This document shows positions 23,936 to 36,500 of a stretch of 64,000 nt of DNA, in pieces. Under the pieces are notes generated by a model. That model made no database searches and was not told the DNA's origin. It was given only the letters and a program-made list of their open reading frames with translations. The position numbers were made by a program, and so were the translations under genes. The DNA lies in NCBI GenBank assembly GCA_027605045.1, contig JAQFWX010000027.1, positions 186,001-250,000 of the forward strand, given 5' to 3'. Source of the stretch: Phallus indusiatus. Its lineage: Eukaryota > Basidiomycota > Agaricomycetes > Phallales > Phallaceae. Position 1 is the stretch's first letter. Each line of letters opens with the position of its first letter.

Positions 23936-24734
23936 TGTGATATTCTAATCTCCCATGCTAACCCCTTCGTCCTTGCTGGTTTTTATTCGTTGTTTTCCAA
24001 TTGCTTTGCATATACATAACTTATTACGTTTTTTCATTTCTGCATCGTCTTTCCACCTATGTCTGTTATTTGTTATGTTATATGGTCTAAAATTTTTTAC
24101 ATGCATATGTATTTTATGGCATTAAACAATGAAATATTAAATAAGGCCTACTTTTGTAGGTGTTTACAACTATCTTCCCCGTCGTTCACAGTGGCGTGCA
24201 CTGAATATCGCAGATACTTCACCTTCGGAGTTCCCCTGTCAGCGAAAGACAGACCCTTTACTATATATTAAATCACACGGCGGGAGCCAATAATAATGGA
24301 CTCCGAAGCTCTTCGTCTTCTATTAATTATTGCGATAAAAATTACAAGTATTACTGTTCCTCACACACCATCCGGTCCGAGGTTAGGATGTAAAAATCGC
24401 TTCAAACGAAGGACTTTCGTCATTAATTTGATACTTAAATCAGGTTTCAAACGCTTGAGTCTTAGGCCTTAGGACTCTACGCTTTAAATTTAAACTTTCA
24501 GCCTTAGCGCTTTGTTTGTTTGTGTGTGTTGTTTCAGTTTTCTGGAAACTTGACCTCACGCTTCAATAAAGCATGCGCCCCAGCGGACGTGTTAATCTTT
24601 AACCTGCTGTTTATCGCGTCTTTATAATCTTTCAAAAAACAAGAACAATGGATGTCTGGAAAAAAAATTATACGAAACTTTGCCTGAACCTGGTCTTCAC
24701 AAAAAAGTCACATCTCGAGCTAGAACGCTGCTTT
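23936..24734. other. Intergenic stretch, tail to tail
   Basis: About 0.8 kb between the convergent 3' ends of the unknown gene (+) and the SDR (-). The frame at 24059-24271 has no motif. Polyadenylation signals should lie here, but none is decisive by eye. Confidence 0.5.
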
Positions 24735-26004
24735 TCAAAGCCTAACATTGACCATAACATCTCTCCACTCAGTATCATCCAAAAGCTCCACAACACTTTC
24801 ACATTTCTTCCTAATATCCTTCATCGCGTCCTCACCCAAGATAATCGTATCCGGACATTTCCGCCCGATGGCACTTCCTTCCCCTTTAACGATATCAACA
24901 ATGACACGTCCGGCTTTTCTAGGATCCCCCGGTTGTTTTCCGTGAACGCGTGAGAGAACTTTACATCCGACCGTGTGGAGTTGTGTGTAGTCTGGGTTTT
25001 GAAGAGCGGTTGGAGCTTTGAGTTTCGTGTTGAGGATCATGCCAGTTCGGAAGGCTCCTGGCTGGATCAGAAGGACCTTTATGTTGAAAGGTTTAAGTTC
25101 TTCGACGAGGGATTCGGCTATGGCTGCATTTGTGCGTAATTTTGCGACATGTTTAGTCTCATTTTTTTTTCTGAAACTTACCGTGGACTGCAGCCTTAGA
25201 ACTACTATATGGGCCTACCAATGATAGTATATCAGGTAAACCAAGTATCCTTACTATCTTAAAGAATTTCTCTCTCACCAACAAGCTGAAAAATGGAAGA
25301 AGATTAAAATCCCGCCATCTACATTATACGAATTTAAATTATGAAACTTACAGCTGCTTTCGCCGTCCAGGCTGATCTACTTCCAACAATTAAAACAGAC
25401 CCAGACCGTCTCTGACGCATATGCGGTAAGAAGGCATGCGTAACGTTAATTACCCCAAATACGTTGGTCTTATATTGAGCCATGTATCCTTCTGCGCTGA
25501 ATATGCGGTAAGCCTTCATCTCACCATTTTCACTTTGGTAATACAGATGCTTACCCGACCTCTTCCAAGGCACCAAACATCCCATACCCCGCGTTATTGA
25601 CTTTCAATTATCCTTGTTTATCATTAAATTCCGAGAGAAGAAGGTCCGTTTCTTACCTATAACATCTACGTGTCCATAGACCTCAATGGCCTCCTTAGCC
25701 TTTCGTCTGATGACTGGAAAATCATCGGTTACGTCCAATTGCATAGTATGTGCTCCACTTTTTTTCAAGAAATCTAGCTTTGACACGTCGCGTGCTGTTG
25801 CAATGACTTTGTCGCCTCTTGAGAGGATTTCTAGGGTAAGCGAGTAACCTAAACCTGATGATGCACCTGTATATTATGATATGGGTTTTAGCGGCATGTT
25901 CATATGATCGGGTGGAATTATGAGAAAAAAGGTTATATTATCGTTTTACCTGTTATGAACCAAACTTTTCGTGTGGAAGAGGTTGCGGCTGTAGCTTCAG
26001 TCAT
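24735..26004 (-). CDS. Short-chain dehydrogenase/reductase (classical SDR)
   Basis: NAD(P)-dependent oxidoreductase of the classical SDR type. The ATG at 26004 gives MTEATAATSSTRKVWFITG. The first intron cuts the Gly codon, and exon 2 (25866-25657) reads ASSGLGYSLTLEILSRGDKV with the TGASSGLG cofactor motif and LDVTDD. The next join restores VDVIVNNAGYGMFGALEEVG. Then come NVFGVINVTHAFLPHMRQ and the SGSVLIVGSRSAW strand carrying the catalytic Ser position. An exon with the active-site GPYSSSKAAVHG (YxxxK) follows, and the last exon NAAIAESLVEELKPFNIKV...QPGAFRTGM ends at 24735. All SDR landmarks are present, so it should be active. TGASSGxG with an ARD after strand 2 is common in NADPH-preferring members, but cofactor choice is inference. 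Substrate unknown. The truncated copy at 10821-11338 shares its first intron. Confidence 0.85.
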
Positions 26005-28762
26005 GTTGGTTCGCGGTATCTGTGGATTAGCTTGGGGATTAGAAGAATGGGAACTCGATGAGATAAAACTTGAATTTATCGATCCACGTCCAAGCGTTCG
26101 ACGACTCAGAAGCTGCCTTTCTTCAGTGTTAATTCCGCCGAATCTTGTCATAATTCTTTCCATTCCCGATAATAAGATCATTTAATCGACTAGTAGTACC
26201 GTGTACAACGTGTCCAAAAGGTCTTTTGTTTTTCCCTTGACTTAATTCTAGATTTGGCTTAAATCGGACCACAGAACCAAGATGATATCTGTTTCACCGC
26301 GAGAATAGGAGATAGGAGCGAGGATAAATGACAACTTTTTCACAAGCGGGGATAGTTCAATCACCACAGAAGAATGCGTTCTCGTCTTTTGCCGAATGGA
26401 TTCGACTTTGAGATTGGTGGGCTTAAGTGTCGTTGGACGAGGATGGCTAGCGTGCCTGCGTTCTCGTCTTCGTGCCACCTATGGAAGATCTTGATCGAAA
26501 GGAGAAACTGCAAGAAGGAAAATCGAATAGGCACAGAGATCTAGTGAGATTGCGATTCGTGGATGGTGAGTACCTGACAACCACCCTCATTCGACGCAAA
26601 GTCAAAGTAGAACTTACTATTGACACGAGAGTTTTGACGTGGTCTTCGATCTATTCAGTTCCTCGCCTTGAGAACCATATAAACCGCTGAAATTTATCCC
26701 CGCTCGCTTTTTAATTTCCATTTCCCAGCAATTATTTTAAACCTTGTGGCCATCCCCCCCTCGTTTAGGAAGAAGGCTAAAAACCCGGATTCACACCCTT
26801 AGTATCAGTTTAAGGCGCCAAAAACTCAAGACGGTAGAACTAAGGGGGTTATCTACCCACCACCCTCGGTATCGGTGGTAGTGTTACCGAAATTCGGCTG
26901 GTCAAGGTCCGGTGCTAATGAGACTCACGGAGATCGAAATATTAAATGGGATTCCCAAACGTAAGGCATCCTACTCTTTGTTTGTCATCTTTTCTTGGTT
27001 GGTTACTCTGTAGCTATTAGCTAACACATCGTTTAATTAATTTGTTGGATATTCAAGGTCACTCCTGCCGAAGTCGGTTCGTATATGATGCTGGCTGGCA
27101 TTTGACTTTGACCCTTGGTGGTGACAAAAATATGTGTCATGGATAAAATGGAATGGAGCTGCCAGCCCCCCGTACTTCGACATTCTTGATTCTTGAATCG
27201 ATAGCGCTCAAACTGCTGTAATTGTCATCGTAATTAACCTGAGGCGGTACGTTTCAGACTCTTCCCAGAGCCGTCTGGCAGACACGATTTACCTTTTCTG
27301 CACACCAATCAATAGAGATAAAAACGCAACTCAAAGTGAATGATATCACTTATTTAAAGGATAATTCATATCAACGTGCCACGTCCACGTCATAAAAGAA
27401 AAGAGTCTCATGTTGATATCCGATCCCCGACACCACTCTCAGGCTGGATGATCTCAGGAACTTGCCTTACTAGGGATGTCAGCTTTAAAAATACCTGCTA
27501 ATCATGTAAATATAGTACATAGCAAATTATGCATACTTCCGTTGTGCTTCTGCTCCTCCGAGATCCGTCCTATACTACACACTCACATTTCAAAGATATG
27601 TAGAACTGCCGGCTACTAGTAACCTTGCGACTTGATTCCTTTTTTTCTCTATATTCATGTCTTCACCATATATTCATATCTTATTGGAGCGTTCCCCTAC
27701 CACTTGTGGGAACTGAGCTAACCACGGATCCGCCGCTGTGGTGCGACATGCCAGTGCCAGAATGACCATAGAGCAAAAAGAATCAAGGCGTCCGCCGCTG
27801 GATACTACAAGTGCGAGAAAACATCTCGATACCGGTTAGACTTGGTACATTTTGTGAGGAATAAGCCAATGGCAGGAGCGCAGTTTAAAGATGAAATGAT
27901 TTTGCAGAACAGCACCGGTGATGCCACTTCAATAAATGACGCGCCGGTGACGGCGACTGGTTCATGAAACTACCAGTGCCAGAGCAATAAAAACTCCATA
28001 TGATGGTTGTTTCTTATTTTGAAACGTCACCGCAGTACCGTATTGTCGATCATTGACAGGCCTTCGGGGGCGCTAGGTTTGGGTATTTGAAAAAACCAAG
28101 AAAGGTCAACTTGAAACGAGAACAGAGCAAGGGATTGGAACATTTTTTCATTCTTTCACTTAATAGACACTTTTTCTATTCGTTTAATTCATACATTTGG
28201 CACTGAATTAGTCGAAGATTGCTCTGATGTTGCTCGAAATCGAGGCTTGCAGATTTGTGCAATGTGATGAACTGGTGCCCTAAATTTGTCAAATTTCAAT
28301 ATTTTCAATATTGGCGCCGGTATATTAAAAATGTAAAATGTACCAGAGATTGGTAATGAGTGACATATTTAAAAAAAAGCGATCTCTCTGCTTAAGCCAT
28401 CACAATTTCAAGCCATAGCGTATTTTCAAGAAATAAAAGGGAATTTATAGGGACCAGGGTTACGTTCTGAAGTGGTGCGCCTGTCTAGGCGCGCAAATGG
28501 ACGGAGCTGAACCGTCGTGCGGACCGCGGGACCAATTTAGGTAAGCCGCGGCGGCGTGGCGCGGAACCAAAACATTACGGTTTTCAAGTTTTGAGCTCAC
28601 TCTCTCAGGCTCACGCGTATAATTCGCCTGGTTAACTTTTCTTCTCTCTCTTTTTTACCTTTATTTTTACCTCTCTTCGATATTTATATATCCCTGTTTC
28701 TTCATATTTCTTCCTGAGGCGAAGCATTTTATTATATATATATATTCGGGGGGCGCTTGTAC
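26005..28762. other. Long gene-poor stretch
   Basis: About 2.8 kb between the divergent SDR (-) and the AT-hook gene (+). Frames at 26248-26478 (-) and 26472-26690 (+) are short and motif-free. From 26700 to 28660 no frame of 60 codons is open on any strand. The end of the interval (28620-28745) is C/T-rich, then A/T-rich, and probably holds the AT-hook gene promoter. Confidence 0.5.
28730..28745 (+). promoter_or_regulatory. TA-rich (TATA-type) tract before AT-hook gene
   Basis: A TATATATATATA run lies about 20 bp upstream of the ATG at 28763. It may be a TATA region or simply a TA microsatellite in the leader. The closeness to the ATG makes a canonical TATA role uncertain. Confidence 0.3.
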
Positions 28763-29560
28763 ATGGATTCTACAGAGAATACAGGGGGTGGTAAACGACC
28801 TCGTGGTAGGCTTTTTTGTTTTGTCTTTGTTTTTGTTAAAAGAATTAAAATTTGAGTTTGTATAGGACGGCCACCTAAACATAAAACTCGTAGCTTGGTG
28901 GAAGCTTTTGCTCCAAAAAAGACGGCGCAAATTGCTACTAGTGAAACCCCTGAACCCACCGTCAATGGAACCGGTACCAACGCGGCATCCAGAAAACATA
29001 CATCGACTGATACGACCAATAATGCCACCAAACCTACCGAATCTGAAAAACCAACGACGACGCGAAAACGGACTCATGCAGAGTTCAAAGAGGCCGACGA
29101 CACCAATACCACCGCCAACAAAGCCTCCAACAAAAACTTGGTTTTACCTCAGCGGCGAAGTTCGCGTCAGACAACAGTAATGGCGACACAAGTCTCAGAA
29201 GGCACGCTTCGTCCACCGGGACCGCCTCACTTGGAAGCAGCTCTCAACATCGCCCTGAGAAATCTGGAATCGGCAACGTGGGGGTTTCTGTGGTCGTATA
29301 ACGAAAAGCATCAGGGGAAAAAACCACTTCCTACGCCTTCCGAAATCAAGGCTCTTAGTAAATCTGTGAAGAGGGCTTCGGATTTGGCTGATAAGGCTGA
29401 TCGGGAGCTGGAAGAAGCTATTGATGAAATTATGCAGTCTAATGCACGGAAGAAACGGCGTGGACCTATTCTGTCAAAGTATGTTGTCGATCGGTTGTTT
29501 GATACGGATTCAAGTGCTTCATCGACGCCTGTTATTCGACGGACACCTTGCCAGGACTAG
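28763..29560 (+). CDS. AT-hook protein, otherwise unrecognised
   Basis: Small, very basic, probably nuclear DNA-binding protein of about 245 residues. Exon 1 (28763-28805) encodes MDSTENTGGGKRPRG and exon 2 (28866-29560) continues GRPPKHK. Splicing therefore creates the AT-hook core PRGRPPK, with the intron inside the core Gly codon. A long Thr/Asn/Lys-rich disordered region follows, with KRTHAEF and PQRRSSRQ basic patches. After about residue 120 a more ordered part appears: LEAALNIALRNLESATWGFL, SEIKALSKSVKRASDLADKADRELEEAIDEIM (helical, coiled-coil-like) and a bipartite basic cluster ARKKRRGPI. This ordered part suggests a conserved but unnamed domain. AT-hooks bind the minor groove of A/T tracts; a role as chromatin or transcription accessory is inference. 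Only one hook is visible. Confidence 0.7.
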
Positions 29561-30524
29561 TTTCATTAGGGGAACTATGGCTCATATTCCCCATACACAT
29601 CCTGACACCCATCCTGACACAAAAACTAAAACGATGCACCGACCATCAAAATGCTCCGATTAATCATGCTCAAACTTTGCTCTTTTTGCTGTAATTTCAA
29701 ACGGATATTTGGGACGTTGAATGCCATCATCGTTCATCATCTACGTCCAAACCATAGACTTTACCTCGCACGTATTGTATTATCATATCAACAAGCTATC
29801 TCTGATGCAACTTTTGTAACGTAGTAATGCGTCTTCTAAGTATCAAACTAATAACTGGGAAACTTGTATTTTGTATGCAAGTCTGGACTCTGCCAAATAC
29901 GGATACTTAAGCTGACCCGACCCCGACTTCCGAGCCATGACTGATGTACTCGCGATAACACTTTTCTTTCCTTTTCCGTGTATAAGATTTAGTGGTTTGT
30001 TTGGGGTACTGTCTCGGCGCTTTGCGGGGGCGATCAAATTGCAGACTCTTTCCATGCGCATGACGGAAGTATCTGAGAAGACGGCTTATTATTCGCTACG
30101 ATAAATTTAATCTTCGTCACTGTGGAAAAAAAACCAAGTGGCTAGATTTCCATAAAGGGCGAAAGAAGAGAAATGGTCTGTTTCCTTTCGTAACACTATC
30201 TTCGGAAATTTAATTCTATGGAATGAGAGGCATCGCACCGGTATGAAGTTTAATATGAATGGCCATGCAAATCGGTCTGCTATGCTGCTAGTTACGACAG
30301 CCTTAATCCACAGCTTAAGTCGGATTAACGGAACACCGACGCTGCAAACAGTGTGTCAATGCTGAAATAGATGTGATTGCTCGGCCGCGAACCAATAGGA
30401 TGAAATGGCTTGGGAGCCGGCATTCTCCGCTAAGAATCTGGATGTCAACTTCTACGTCAATCTAAAATAGACGTTTGTTTATATAAAGAGAGCGTGTGTT
30501 CTTCAAAAGTACGTTATTCTTTAA
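29561..30524. other. Intergenic stretch
   Basis: About 960 bp after the AT-hook gene. A - strand frame at 29843-30061 shows no motif. The last 50 bp hold a TATA-like element for the reductase-only gene. Confidence 0.5.
30480..30487 (+). promoter_or_regulatory. TATA box of the stand-alone reductase gene
   Basis: TATATAAA is read at 30480-30487 within GTTTATATAAAGAGAG, about 40 bp before the ATG at 30525. The good match and the spacing fit a core promoter with a short leader. Confidence 0.5.
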
Positions 30525-32154
30525 ATGGCTCTCTCGTCTCAGCAGTCAAGCTTATCTTCTCAACCAGGCTCTGAAGATTACTCGGAGACACTTGAAAGAT
30601 ACGTCAAGCGCTATACCACAAACTGGCCTGCTCGCCCACAAACCGCAGCCGCAACCACCACTACTACAAGGAATAGCAGCGAACCTGAGGTTTTCTTTAT
30701 AACGGGAACAACGGGTACATTGGGCTCTCAACTCCTAGCTAGTCTTATCGCGAGACCAGACAGCCAGGTTGGGCGTATTTACGCCTTCAATAGAAAACAT
30801 CCCAAACACTCTTTTCGCGAGCGGCATGAAGCTATTTTTGCGGAAAAGGGGAATGATGTTACGCTGCTGAGGTCTCCTAAGGTGGTGTTTGTTGAGGGCG
30901 ATACGTCTGTCAAGGGATTTGGGATCTCCAGGGAACTATATGAGGAGGTTAGTTTTGTGGTTTTGTGGATGGGCTGGGTTTGGCGTTGCTTTAGATATTG
31001 ACATTCTTTTGTTTCTAGATGAGAAATTTCGTCACGACTATCATTCATAACGGTGGGTGTAGGGTTCTCTGGAACGTGGAATAAACTCTTATCAGTCGCG
31101 CTTTGAAAACCAGCTTGGCCAGTCAAATTCACAAAACCGCTGAATGAATTTGAACCGAACCTTCAAGGGCTCAGAAACATGATAGATTTTGCCTTGCAAA
31201 GCTCTCACAGCCATCCACCTCGATTAATTTTCATAAGTAGTATAGGAATGGTTAAACGTACGTCATGCTGCTTTCTTGAACAACTCCACAGTTCTGACCT
31301 AAAATTTTCCAAAACTAGCATGGGCGGAAACCCCAGCAGTAGCAGAAGCACCTATGACCAACGCTGCTCTAGTCGCACCAAGCGGATATCCTCAGTCTAA
31401 ATGGATTTCTGAGCGGATATTGACCATCGCAAAACAGGAAACGGACCTTGAACCGCTGATCGTAAGGGTCGCACAGCTGTCTGGAGGTGTAAATGGATCT
31501 TGGAGTGAGAACGAGTGGTTCCCGGCTGTTGTTAGTGCCAGTAGGGTTCTTGGCTGTCTGCCGGATTGCGGAGATACCGTGAGAACCAATCTTTCTGGAT
31601 GTTTCTCTTTTGCGGTTTTTGACAGGTCTGAATGCTCCTAGGTTGCGGGTTTCATGCCTCTACATATCGGTGCCAATGCTATTATCAACTTACGATCCAC
31701 TCCATTGAGTTTCGCACACGTGATTCATCCACGCCCAGTCACGTCCGCAAAACTAATGCAACTCGTTTCCGAAGCGTTAAATCTCAAAGTCGTCTCTACA
31801 GATGAATGGATAGCCAAATTACGTGTCTGGAAAAAAGCTGCGATGGCCTCTAGGAAAACCCAACGCCATCACCCAGCTTTCAAGCTCGTTGATTTCTCTG
31901 AAGGGCACCTGAACCCGAAATCGCACCGCGAGAGGAAAAATCGAAGACCTGGACAGATGTATCAGATTACGGGTATGCCGATGCTTGAGACCGAAAAAAC
32001 TTGTAAGAGTATTCCGGACTTTGATGAAAAGGTATTACCTCCGTTGGATAGAGATGAAGTTGAGCGTTGGATTGGGTACTGGAAGAAGTATTGTTGGGGT
32101 GATGAAAGTGAAACGATTACACCTAACGTTGATCGAGTCGTTGCTCGTTTGTAA
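30525..32154 (+). CDS. Stand-alone thioester reductase domain protein (NAD-binding_4 / male-sterility type)
   Basis: Encodes only the reductase (R) domain normally found at the C-terminus of A-T-R enzymes, where it releases a carrier-bound acyl thioester as aldehyde or alcohol using NAD(P)H. Exon 1 is 30525-30947; later exons start at 31019, near 31108, near 31321 and near 31637, ending 32154. Seen: FFITGTTGTLGSQLLASLI (cofactor loop GxxGxxG), YAFNRKHP, FVEGDTSVKGFGIS, the joined IIHNAWPV, FISSIGM and the catalytic SGYPQSKWISERIL (Y...K). SGGVNGSW, VIHPRPV and ERWIGYWKKY follow. The first ~50 residues match in style the linker before the R domain of the neighbour at 33507-38008 (YVKRYTTNWP beside IKKYTERQPWP), so it looks like a duplication of that enzyme's 3' half that kept a start codon and gained or kept a promoter. 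No A or T domain is encoded upstream. Confidence 0.8.
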
Positions 32155-32850
32155 TGTTAACATGACATCATACAAAACAATATTATATTACAGACATATG
32201 ACAAGTAAATACACTAAGAACGTGTTTCATGATTATACTAAGCATTTGCCGCTTTCACTTGTGTCGTGCCGAGAACGAGGGTGTGGACGCCGCACTTCCA
32301 ACAGGAAGTCGGACTTTACTCGGAAAGCTTGCTGCTCAACCGGAGTCCGACGATTGTTTGGTTATTTCAATCGGCTATTAATCCAATATCGAGAAACAAA
32401 GATTAGTTATTAACATTTACGGATTCCGACGAGTCGCCTGACGCTTGAGTAATGCTTGGTTTGAGACAGAAGCCGAGTCAAGCCGAGACTGAGCCAGAAA
32501 GCATCGGAATAATCTTATAAAGCCCTCTGTTTATCGTCAGTAATTTGAAATTAGTATGGCTCCAATCTACCTTTTCGGAGGAGCCGATGAACATTCATGT
32601 TCTTCTTTGATCAAATGACCTGGAGAGACAACTGAATCCAAACTGAATCTGCATTCAGGAGGAGGAAGTTTGTTCCTTGCCATATTATACTATACGAAAG
32701 GGGCGTGATTAAATGTTATGAGGGTTCATAAGACCTTTAACCAAGAATACCATGAGAAGTCTCAGATTGGAGTGTAAGCAGTAATAAATAATTGGGACGC
32801 ATTAAACGGCTTTGAAATGCCGATTTGAACTCTTACGTTTTGGCTTTGTT

Positions 32851-32904
32851 TCGGCGTCGGCTTCAGCGTCGGCTTCGGCTTCGGCTTCGGCTCCGGCTCC
32901 GGCT
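32851..32904. repeat. Imperfect GGCTTC/GGCTCC hexamer repeat
   Basis: About nine imperfect units of CGGCTT, CGGCGT and CGGCTC run in series through 32851-32904, much more G+C-rich than the flanks. It behaves like a hexanucleotide microsatellite. No open frame depends on it. Confidence 0.85.
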
Positions 32905-33406
32905 GACTAACACCCTGCAAATCTGACTCCGGCGTCCCTCATCGACGTGATTCCTCAACTTCTCAACTTCCCAGTTCCGCTCCGCCAGGTTGTGACGCTC
33001 TAGAAGCACTTGGAGCGATAGTTATCGGATTACGGAAAGTCTAATCAGGCGAGTGATATTCGGCATCTTGCCTAGTGTACTGCGCTGGTAGCTCTGACCA
33101 GTGACTTGAAGGTTCACCCGGAGCCCTTTTATTGAAAAATCAGGTAAAAAATATAAAGTTCTAGTAATACTATATTAGAATAACGAAGAAGTTAAGATTC
33201 TGTCGTATTTAGGGACGACACACTTGGAATGGAACGCATTCTTCAGTGTACTTACCCGATTTCGCTTCGTCGCGCCAGCCTATCATGCACCATGAAATTA
33301 GAATTGCGATCAATTAAATTGAAATAATCGGCGCCGCGTTATGACATTGTATGGCACCTCAGCCTTTCCAGATTTCGGATGCAAAAAAAACAGCTGGTAC
33401 AGATAA

Positions 33407-33414
33407 TATAAATA
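33407..33414 (+). promoter_or_regulatory. TATA-like element of the A-T-R reductase gene
   Basis: TATAAATA at 33407-33414, roughly 95 bp before the ATG at 33507. The spacing is compatible with a core promoter plus a ~60-nt leader. Confidence 0.4.
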
Positions 33415-33506
33415 AGAAGAGCTTCTACATGGGCACCCCGCTAAACGTTATTCAACGTTGTTAACTCTCAGGTCTTTTAGCTATAGTTTCCTTCATCCGC
33501 ACAATT

Positions 33507-36500
33507 ATGTCCGAATCTCTCGCCGACTATTCAACTCTGTTTACTTTTCCACCTAAAGATCATAAACTTACACTTGATCAACTTTATCAATGGCACAGTG
33601 TTCATTCGCCCAAAGCTCCGACGTTTATTTACCCTGATGAAAATAGGGGTAACAAAATTGTACGTTTCTTGATCGTATGCCAATCTTGATTCAGACTGAC
33701 TTCACGCGTATTGTGCCATAAAGGTCGAGATAACCTGGGAGAAGCTTGAAAAAGCTGTTTTATCTGGAATAGAGATTATTCGTAGCCATATACCCGAATG
33801 TCTTGATATTTCTGGAGATTCAAGCACGGATGCAAAGCCTCTTATAATTGGGATTTTAGCTTCTTCAAGTAATCTTTATCTGCATATTTTGGTCAACGAA
33901 CTAAATCTAATACATTGTTACCAGACGTTATGATCTATACCGCAATGTTATATGCCCATCTCAGATTATCACACCCTACAACCAGTTCTGGTTCAGGACG
34001 ACCCCTAGTACCATTCTTAATTTCACCCCGTAATTCTCCTACAGTCGTCCAACACATCCTTCAGCAAGCTGGATCCCGTTATGTTTGGGTATCCGAGGGT
34101 CCAATGCAGGCTATTGCTGAAGAAGCCATTAACAGCATGCAACAGGGACTCGGAAATGATGCCGCAGGTCGTCCAACTATTTTGACAATGCCGTCATTTG
34201 AGGACTTGTATTCTGAAAAAGTGTCGTCGTCTATCACGTTACCACAGTCAATCACCTTCGATGAAGTGAATTTCGATATTCCAGCTGTAATTCTTCATTC
34301 TTCCGGATCGACTGCTTTTCCTAAATTGCGTACACTAACGCACAGGATGATCAGGGAGTGGTCTATGACCTTCGGTATGTATAGATTTTATAAACTCGTG
34401 ATGAGTAAAATTAACTTGTTTTTCAATTATACACAGAATGGAGCGATTTTGATATCCACGGTCAAATTCTTGGCGCACAGGCTCCTCCTATTTTCCGTAT
34501 GTATTACTGTTGTTGTTCTCAAGCCCAACATAACGAAACCCCTGTAATGTGGTAGATGCAATGGGTGTTTTCGTCTCTTCTTGGGCTGCGGTAAGCATTA
34601 TGACACATTTCAATCAGATGGATTTGATTTATTATCAATAGGCATCCGGTGTGATACGAGCTGTACAGTATCCTAGAGTGACATTCGTGCCGCTTACGCC
34701 AGACCTGTATCTCAAAGAAGCCCTGTTAACGGGATGTAATGTACTTTATTGTGTTCCTAGTTACCTTGAGGTGAGAACGTTGCTCAGTATTCAGAAAATG
34801 GTTGACTAACATGATTTTATTGTTAATACTAGGAATGGGCTAAATCGCCCGAAAGTATTCCGATTTTGAAGCAATTTAAGGGAATTGTGGGTCCCATTTG
34901 TTTTTTCTAATAATACCGCCTTTGTTTTATCTTGGACAAAACTTTGTCATTGATAGTACTGGGGAGGTGCCCCTCTAAGCTCTGAGGCCGAAAGAACTCT
35001 GACCAACGCCGGAGTTTCCGTTTTTATGGTCTATGGTTTGACGGAATTTGGTATTCCAGTGAACTTTCCAGGTACGTCGGCGCAAAGCGGACTGTTTCTG
35101 AAAGGGGGAACTGAGCGCGCTTTTCAATTTTAGCCAAGCCCCACAAGGAGGGTGGAGATTGGCTGAAATTTTCCTTCCAGGTCGAGCCGATCCTTGTTCC
35201 TCAAGATGAAAATCCAAATGTTTACGAGGTTGTTATGAAAGTACGTATACTTTTGATATTACTGTCCTCCTGGTTCTCTTGATGAAACCAAATCTTCAGG
35301 ATACAGAATTATTCCATATTACGAATTTTACTTCTGAGATCGACGGAGTTCCGGTTTATGAAACTAATGATTTGGTTGTCAAGCATCCCGACAATCCCGA
35401 GCTTTTCAAAATCATAGGACGAAAAGATGATCAGATTATGCTAAGCACTGGTGAGAAGGTAAGAAGATAAATGGAAATAACAATTATGGTAATACACTTA
35501 CTATATCGGATCAAGACCAACCCGGGACCATTAGGTATGCTATCTGTAAAGATGTTGATTCAAACTTTGATTCCAATAATTTTAGAAACTATCATCCAAC
35601 GGAATACTCACATACAATCGGCCCTGTATTTTGGACGTGGCCGGCTTTTCAACGGTATCCTCATTCAACCCGAGTCTCATGAAGAGGTTCAAAAGCTTGG
35701 TATTGAGGCTTTCAGAAATCTTGTTTGGTAAAGTCCTACTCTAGGAAGCGTTAGATTACGATAGCTTATGTATTATTGTGTCGTCTTTTTTTTAGGCCCA
35801 CGGTGGAAAAGGCTAATGAATATGCACCTGCACATTCCAGGGTATTTAAAGAGGTGCGTTATCCAGATGTCAGGGGATGGTTCTTGATCTCATTACTTGT
35901 CATCCTAGATGATTCTCATCTCATCTCCGTCGAAACCTTTTGCATACACGGCAAAAAACACCCCAAGACGAGGCATAGTTTTGAAGGCGTACGACAAGGA
36001 GATAGAAGACTTGTACGAACTTGTGGAACAATCATCAAATGTGGATCTCCAAGTGCCGCCAGGAACATACCCGGGAGGCGGGTGGACGCAAAAGGAAGGT
36101 CACGAGTTTGTCCAAAAAGCAGTATACAAAGTTTTGGGTGAAAGTTCGGCGGGGATGACAGATGAGGATGATATTTTCGCGTTTGGATGCGACAGGTTGG
36201 ATGGTTCACCATCTTGATAATGAAACAAGAAAGTACACTGATATCATCATTGGCAGTTTACAAGCAACAATGTTGAAAAACACTGTTCTCCACGCGCTTC
36301 GACAGGTGGCGCCCGCATCAAAAGTTCAAACTATACCCGGCAATTTTGTATATCAGTTTTCAACTATTCGTTCCTTGGCGAACTATGCTACGGCGATATC
36401 CCAAACTTCAGTCTCTCACAAGATCGACGATCTATCACCGGATAGTGCCAGTAAAAATGATACTAGACAGCAGCGCATCAATGATCTGATCAAGAAGTAC

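Larger units (their letters stand above)
32155..33506. other. Intergenic stretch with a GC-rich hexamer repeat
   Basis: About 1.35 kb between the two reductase genes. No A-domain or carrier-domain remains were recognised here by eye. It contains the hexamer repeat at 32851-32904 and, near its end, a TATA-like element for the A-T-R gene. Confidence 0.5.
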
